Of a DNA stretch of 64,000 nt, positions 59,053 to 64,000 are shown in pieces; positions within the stretch are counted from its first letter, which is position 1; each line of letters starts with the position of its first letter. Origin of the DNA: Talaromyces rugulosus (lineage: Eukaryota > Ascomycota > Eurotiomycetes > Eurotiales > Trichocomaceae); contig NC_049561.1 in the NCBI RefSeq assembly GCF_013368755.1, positions 3,038,001 to 3,102,000 of the forward strand. The letters run 5' to 3'. Below the pieces are notes generated by a model. The model saw nothing but the letters and a program-made list of their open reading frames with translations, made no database searches and was not told the DNA's origin. The translations under genes were made by a program, and so were the position numbers.

Positions 59053-61200
59053 ATCTATTCTTCCTAGAAAAGATTGTCCTTAAGATCTTATATATATAGA
59101 TTAAAAATAATTTTATATTTAATATGGTAGTTGCTGTAGTAACCAGCTAATTAAAATAAAAGATATTATGGTTTCCTAATTTAGAAGATAGTTTAATATA
59201 GTAGTAGATAGATCTATCTATATATATATTAATATATAGAAACTCTAAAAATAAATATAGAATATTTTTTATCTATATATAGTAATATCTTGATATATGT
59301 CTTTAGTTAATTTCTTTATTAATTGATTTAAGTTTAAAGCTATTATAAACATATTACTAATTTAAATTATAATGGTTTTTAAAATTAAGCTTTTTTCTTT
59401 ATTTTATTCTATTTTTATATTTATTAATAATAGCTCTCTATATCTTTAAACCTGTTTATTTCTTAATTTAGGTGTATATTAATCTATCTTGATATTATTA
59501 TAGAATATCTTAACCTGTTATAGGTCCTTAGATTCTATTTATTATGATTATAATACTTACTATTTTACTCTAGTAAGTGCTTTTTTAAGAAACTCTTAGT
59601 CAGCTTTGAGTTAGTTTTTAGTAGAATGGTATAGTGCTTTAATATTTTAAGTTATTATAATTATCTTTAAAACTTCTTATAATAAATATTTAATAGTTAT
59701 TAGATTATTAATTAATAGATTTAAATAATAAAAGAATATTTTTACTTTTTTTATTATTATTATTAAAGAACTTAATACACTTCTTATTATTATAAATAAT
59801 TTAATATAAATTTTTTTAAATTAATTTTAATTTCTTCCTCTTAGTAGGCTCTGTTTTAAGGCCTAGATAGATAATATATATAATAGATACTAATAAGTAT
59901 ATCTAATTTTTAGAAAGATTCAGACTTATTATTCCTTAAGTCTGATACTAATATAGTTAATTATCTTAAATTTAGCTTTATTAAAGATATTACTTTAGCT
60001 TCCTTAGCTAAAAATATAATAAAAAATATTAATAAGACTCTTTATTATACATAGACTATTTTTAAGATATCTATATTAGTAGCTTTTATTTTAAATATTT
60101 CTAATATCCTTTTGTCTAGTGACTAGTTAGATTTTTTAAGATATTATAACTCTTAATCTAAGGCTTTTTTATATATATTTAAAATATATAGTTTATATTA
60201 ATTAACTAATCAGAAATTAGTTTAATTAATAAAAATCTTTTTTATATACTTTGATACTGTCTTTAAAATAAATAAACACTTGGTACTTTAATAAAGTTAT
60301 TTCTATTTATATTATATAAAACTAATAGACTGCTATTAGAATTTTTATATATAGTATTTATTAATAAAAAAATATTATCACTATTTCTATTTAGAAATAA
60401 AATATAATTCTATACTAAACTTATAGTTAGCCTTATTTTATATTATATAAATAATATTCCATTTAGATATATCTTTAGAAGCTATTTAGATAGCTATTAA
60501 TTAGATTTAGATTATTAAGAGAATACTCTATAAAGAACTATTTTTATTATTTTTTTAATTATAGATTTACTAAGATTATCTAAATTAAACTAAGTTATAG
60601 TATTAGAAACCTGTTTTAACTAAATTAAAGATATTATAAACTAGATTCTTTAAATCTTAAATCAGTAAATAAGTATAATCTTTTTTTAGTATTACTTTTA
60701 ATAAGATTTTTATCTAGTCTAGTACTAATAGTAATAGAATAAATATTTTAATATTATATCTATTGCTATCTTTATTACTTCTACTTTTCTTATTATCTGC
60801 TGCTATAATAGTATTTTATAGAGTCTTTTTATATAAAATAGTTCTTTAAGATAATAGTTTAGTTTTAGTAATTGGTTTTTTTTATTTTTTAAATAATGAA
60901 AATTTTTTTTTATTGTATAATTTCTTTATAAAATTTTTATTAAATCTGAAACTTGATAGAAAAAATAAAAAAAATAATTTTAGAATATAATTAGTTCTTT
61001 TTTATAACTAAGTAATAATCTTTATTAGTGATGCTAAAGAGTATAATAAAAAATAAAAAGATTGTATTTATATATTAGGATAGTTCTAAGTTGATTCTGA
61101 ATTAGAGCTTTTATAGCTTCTAATTAGCTTTAGATAAAAGGTCTTAAAATAATAAAAATTAAAAAAATTTATTTTTAAAAAAAAAGTCTATCTTTTTTTT
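59053..61200 (-). other. Unassigned 2.1 kb between D2 pol and 3' LTR
   Basis: AT-rich and RIP-mutated. Minus-strand readings give low-complexity Asn/Ile/Lys protein with a few possible Cys-to-Tyr clusters (near 59,560). No motif was recognised on either strand. It could be an extra ORF of family D, an antisense ORF like that of A and C, or another nested insertion. Confidence 0.35.
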
Positions 61201-64000
61201 GCTTTATAGACTATCAATTAATAATATTCTTTAAAAAGTTTTCTTATATTATTGAAGTCTTTTTTATCTAACTATTTATTTTTATAAAAAAGATATTTAA
61301 GCTATTTTACTAAGTACTTAATTTATTTATAATAGATATAATAGTTAATAATAGCTTTAATTTCTTATTCTTTTTTATTATTTATAATAATTATCTATAA
61401 TTTCTATTTATTATTTTTTTTTTATAGATAATATAGTTCTAATAAGAAGATATAGAAAATAGAATAAATTTAATATTAATTTATTAATAGTTAGAGCTAA
61501 TAAGTTTACTTTTCTATTCTTTTAATAATCTTAAAGTTTTTTTTATATAGAAAGTTAAGCTTCTTATTTGGCCTAAAGGATTTAAGATTTTTTATAGATA
61601 ATAATATTTAGTTACCCACAGTATACTTTTTTGATTGATAATGTTTATTATAATAAATAGCTTATATTTTAGTTATTTCTTTAAGATAAAGCTTTATTTA
61701 TTCTTTGATTTTTTTTAATTTCTTAATGCGCTTTTGCGTTAATTGAATTATAGAAGATTTAATATAGTTATTAAAAGAAAGCTTTAGATCAAAACTAACT
61801 AGATTTCTAAATAGAGTCGTCTTAGTGCTTATATATTTTAAGTTATTATAAATAAATTAAGCTACTGATAAATATTATATCTAGTTATCTTATTATTAGT
61901 TTATATAATAATATAGATAATATTTTATAATTTAATTTAATCTCTCTATTTGGCTATCTATTTATAGATAAAAAAACAGTATTTAATTATTACTTAATTC
62001 TAAATTAATATATTAGTTTAAACTAAAATCTACTAATAAAAAATAATCTTTAGTTAATAATAATACTATCTAGATAATTATAGATATTAAAAATTTTTTT
62101 AATTATTATATCTATAAGTTTTTTAATATTAATATTTTTTTTATAAAGAATATAGATACCTAGCTTAATAAAGTGGTTAATAATAATTAATATAAAGTTA
62201 TAAACTTCTTTTTAAAGTCTACTTAGAGATAGATTTATAATAAAATCTATAGATAAGTTTTTATTTAGTTCTAATAAGACCAGTAATAATTATAATTAAT
62301 TATAAAGTTGATATTTTTATATTTTTATAAGTTAATATATCTTATAAGTATAAATATATTTATCTATATTTTAGTTTATTTTAGACTAATAATACTTTTG
62401 ATTTATTAAGTTAAGAGTTTTTATAATATTAAAATAATCTATATATAGATAGTTATAATATAACTTTATAAATTTATTCTATAAAACTATATCTTTTAGT
62501 ATATATATTTTTTTATGATAATATAGAAGACTATTTTTAGTATTCTAAACTATTTTTAAGTTTTTAACTTAGTTTCTAGTTATTTTTAAGTTATCTTCAA
62601 CTTGGTTTTTAAATAAGTCTATTAATTTAGATTTAGAAATTTTATTTACTGGAACTATTTTCTACTAAAAAAAGATATCTTTTTTCTATAGCTTCTATAT
62701 TAGATCTATAGTTAATAGTATTAAAGAGCTAAAAATATTTTTAGTTTGTATTATTTTAAGTATAAATCTTCTCTAGTAATAATAAATTCTAGAAATTTAA
62801 TTATCTATATACAAATCTGTATTAAAGTTTTTTTTTTAAGATAAATTTACTTTACTAGGATTATTCTCTAAAGATATTAAGCTTGCTAATCTTATATTAG
62901 ATTTTAATATATTTAATTTCAATTTATATTATAAAATTAGTAATAATCTAATATCTTTTTCTCTCTTTTTATCTTTAAAAAAGTTTAAATATTAAGATAA
63001 AGTATTTAAAAAATTCTTTATTCTAAATTTATATTTAATTTTGAAATTATAAACTATTAAAAGCTAAGCTTATTTAGTTTATTTTATATTTAACTTCTTT
63101 ATAGTAAAGAAGTAAGTTAAATTATTATTATAGTTTATTTATATTTTAATAAAATACTTATTATTTTTAAAGTAATAATATTATTTCTAAAAAATAAATA
63201 TAATTATTCTTAATTTCTAGTTATATATTAGCTAATAATATTTTATTTTATTATATTTTTAGTTTAAGAAAGTAACTAGATACTAGTATACTTAGTTTTT
63301 TATTAGTTCTAAGTTAAAACTAATTTAGATTTAATAAGATCTGTATTAGAGCCTAGTTATAAAAGTATAGTTTTTTTTTTAATCTTTAAGATATCTATAA
63401 TAATCTTGATTTTTTTTTTTAAATAAAATATCTTATTACTGAAGGACTTTTAAAAGTATTATAAAACTTTTTAAAAGTTTTTTTTACTTTTAGAGTTAGT
63501 TTAAATCTATAAGTCCTTATTTTAAGATCTTTTTTTAAGTATCTTAGATAATAGTGCTATTATAGTTAAAAAGTTTCTTATAAATTTTTTAAAGAATTTA
63601 GTAAAGTTTAAGAAAACTTAGATCTTCTTTATAGACTTTAGTTTAGGCTAGTTCTAAATAACTTTAGTTTATTTAGTATCTATTAAGGTTTTTTATTTAT
63701 TAATAATATAGTTTAGGAATTTTATTTTTTACTAATAAAAATTATATTTTAAAATTTTTATATATAGTTAATAGTTTTTAAATTTTTATAAAATCTATTT
63801 AATATATTTTACATATTCTTTTTTTAATTATAAATAAATTAGAATATTATTAAAATAAATAATTATAAAATTATTAATAAAGCCTTTTAAGGTATTATAA
63901 ATATAAGATTAAAAGATTATAAAGATATTAGTTAATCTAAATAATATAACTAAATATTTATAATATCTATACTAAGTTTAGAAAGCTATTTTCTATTTAT
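61200..64000 (-). pseudogene. D2 RT-RNase H-integrase-chromodomain relic
   Basis: On the minus strand, RT appears at 64000-63700 (YKYLVILFRLTN, YIYNTLKGFINNF, IYFNNILIYLQ for YLDDILIYS). Integrase is at about 62560-62190, with TLNLINQKYYQ, a decayed CysHis domain and SIDFIINL for MDFI. The C-terminal integrase region is near 61700, and a chromodomain near 61420-61240 (IKYLVKQLKYLFYKNKQLD). Stops are Gln-type. Conserved Asp residues have become Asn. Confidence 0.7.

Larger units (their letters stand above)
58709..64000 (-). mobile_element. Ty3/Gypsy element D2, 3' part, runs off the right edge
   Basis: Minus orientation: RT at the right edge, then RNase H, integrase and chromodomain, about 2 kb of unassigned sequence, and the 3' LTR. 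The RT matches D1 RT residue by residue after allowing for RIP. The 5' part lies outside the window. Confidence 0.7.

Noticed and set aside
27900..64000. Mitochondrial DNA insertion or unusual genetic code, suggested by extreme AT content and TAG/TAA at Gln positions
   Set aside because: Conserved retrotransposon motifs with both C-to-T and G-to-A signatures, and clean GC-rich remnants in the same elements, indicate RIP.
5000..64000. Centromere or subtelomere
   Set aside because: AT-rich RIP-affected transposon clusters occur at centromeres and chromosome ends, but no telomere repeats or satellite array were seen and the sequence alone cannot decide.
1..64000. CRISPR arrays, rRNA genes, bacterial-type operons or prophage
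   Set aside because: No regularly spaced short repeats, rRNA-like sequence or prokaryotic gene arrangement was seen; the window is fungal nuclear DNA.

Overview
This is nuclear DNA of a filamentous ascomycete (Pezizomycotina; gene content looks Sordariomycete-like). Four things point there: short GT..AG introns with CTAAC-type branch sites, a fungal DUF6546-type protein, a Fot1/pogo transposon, and very strong repeat-induced point mutation (RIP). Most of the window is extremely AT-rich. Its reading frames are broken almost only by TAG/TAA where CAG/CAA is expected, with Cys to Tyr and Gly to Arg changes at conserved residues, as C-to-T mutation on either strand predicts. The window joins a small gene-bearing edge (1-4.6 kb) to about 59 kb of nested transposons.

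Layout. 1-968: a five-exon gene on the minus strand, open at the left edge. 1337-2187: a coiled-coil gene killed by RIP-type stops. 2561-2790: a broken cysteine-containing fragment. 2945-4525: an intact DUF6546-type gene with an LTR scrap just upstream of its start. 5.0-6.6 kb: LTR fragments and a gag relic. 6.6-19.8 kb: Ty3/Gypsy relics inserted in one another (G cut by D1, D1 cut by C). 19.77-26.07 kb: a GC-rich Tad1-like LINE that escaped RIP, with ORF1 intact and ORF2 carrying two amber codons. 26.07-27.89 kb: a pogo/Fot1 element with perfect TIRs and a decayed transposase. 27.9-47.0 kb: a nested stack of Gypsy family B, in which outer copy B1 is split by a complete element A1 (TSD GAAAT) and a complete element B2 (TSD TTATC). 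47.0-52.8 kb: two RIP-mutated antisense LINE copies carrying a hAT-like non-autonomous element (8-bp TSD) and a putative SINE (13-bp TSD). 52.8-58.7 kb: a rearranged A-family copy. 58.7-64 kb: a D-family Gypsy element running off the right edge.

How the parts relate. A1, B2, C, D1, D2 and G are autonomous-type Gypsy elements (gag, protease, RT, RNase H, integrase, several with a chromodomain), all now non-coding. Families A and C also carry a conserved antisense reading frame between pol and the 3' LTR. The LINE at 19.8-26 kb is the natural mobilising partner of the SINE at 52.2-52.8 kb, because the SINE ends in the LINE's 3' tail. The hAT-like element and the SINE keep GC-rich ends around AT-rich cores. 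Family labels A-G are local to this report.

Limits. Boundaries of degraded elements are read by eye from sequence similarity inside the window and may be off by several to tens of bases. Family names rest on motifs, not on database searches.
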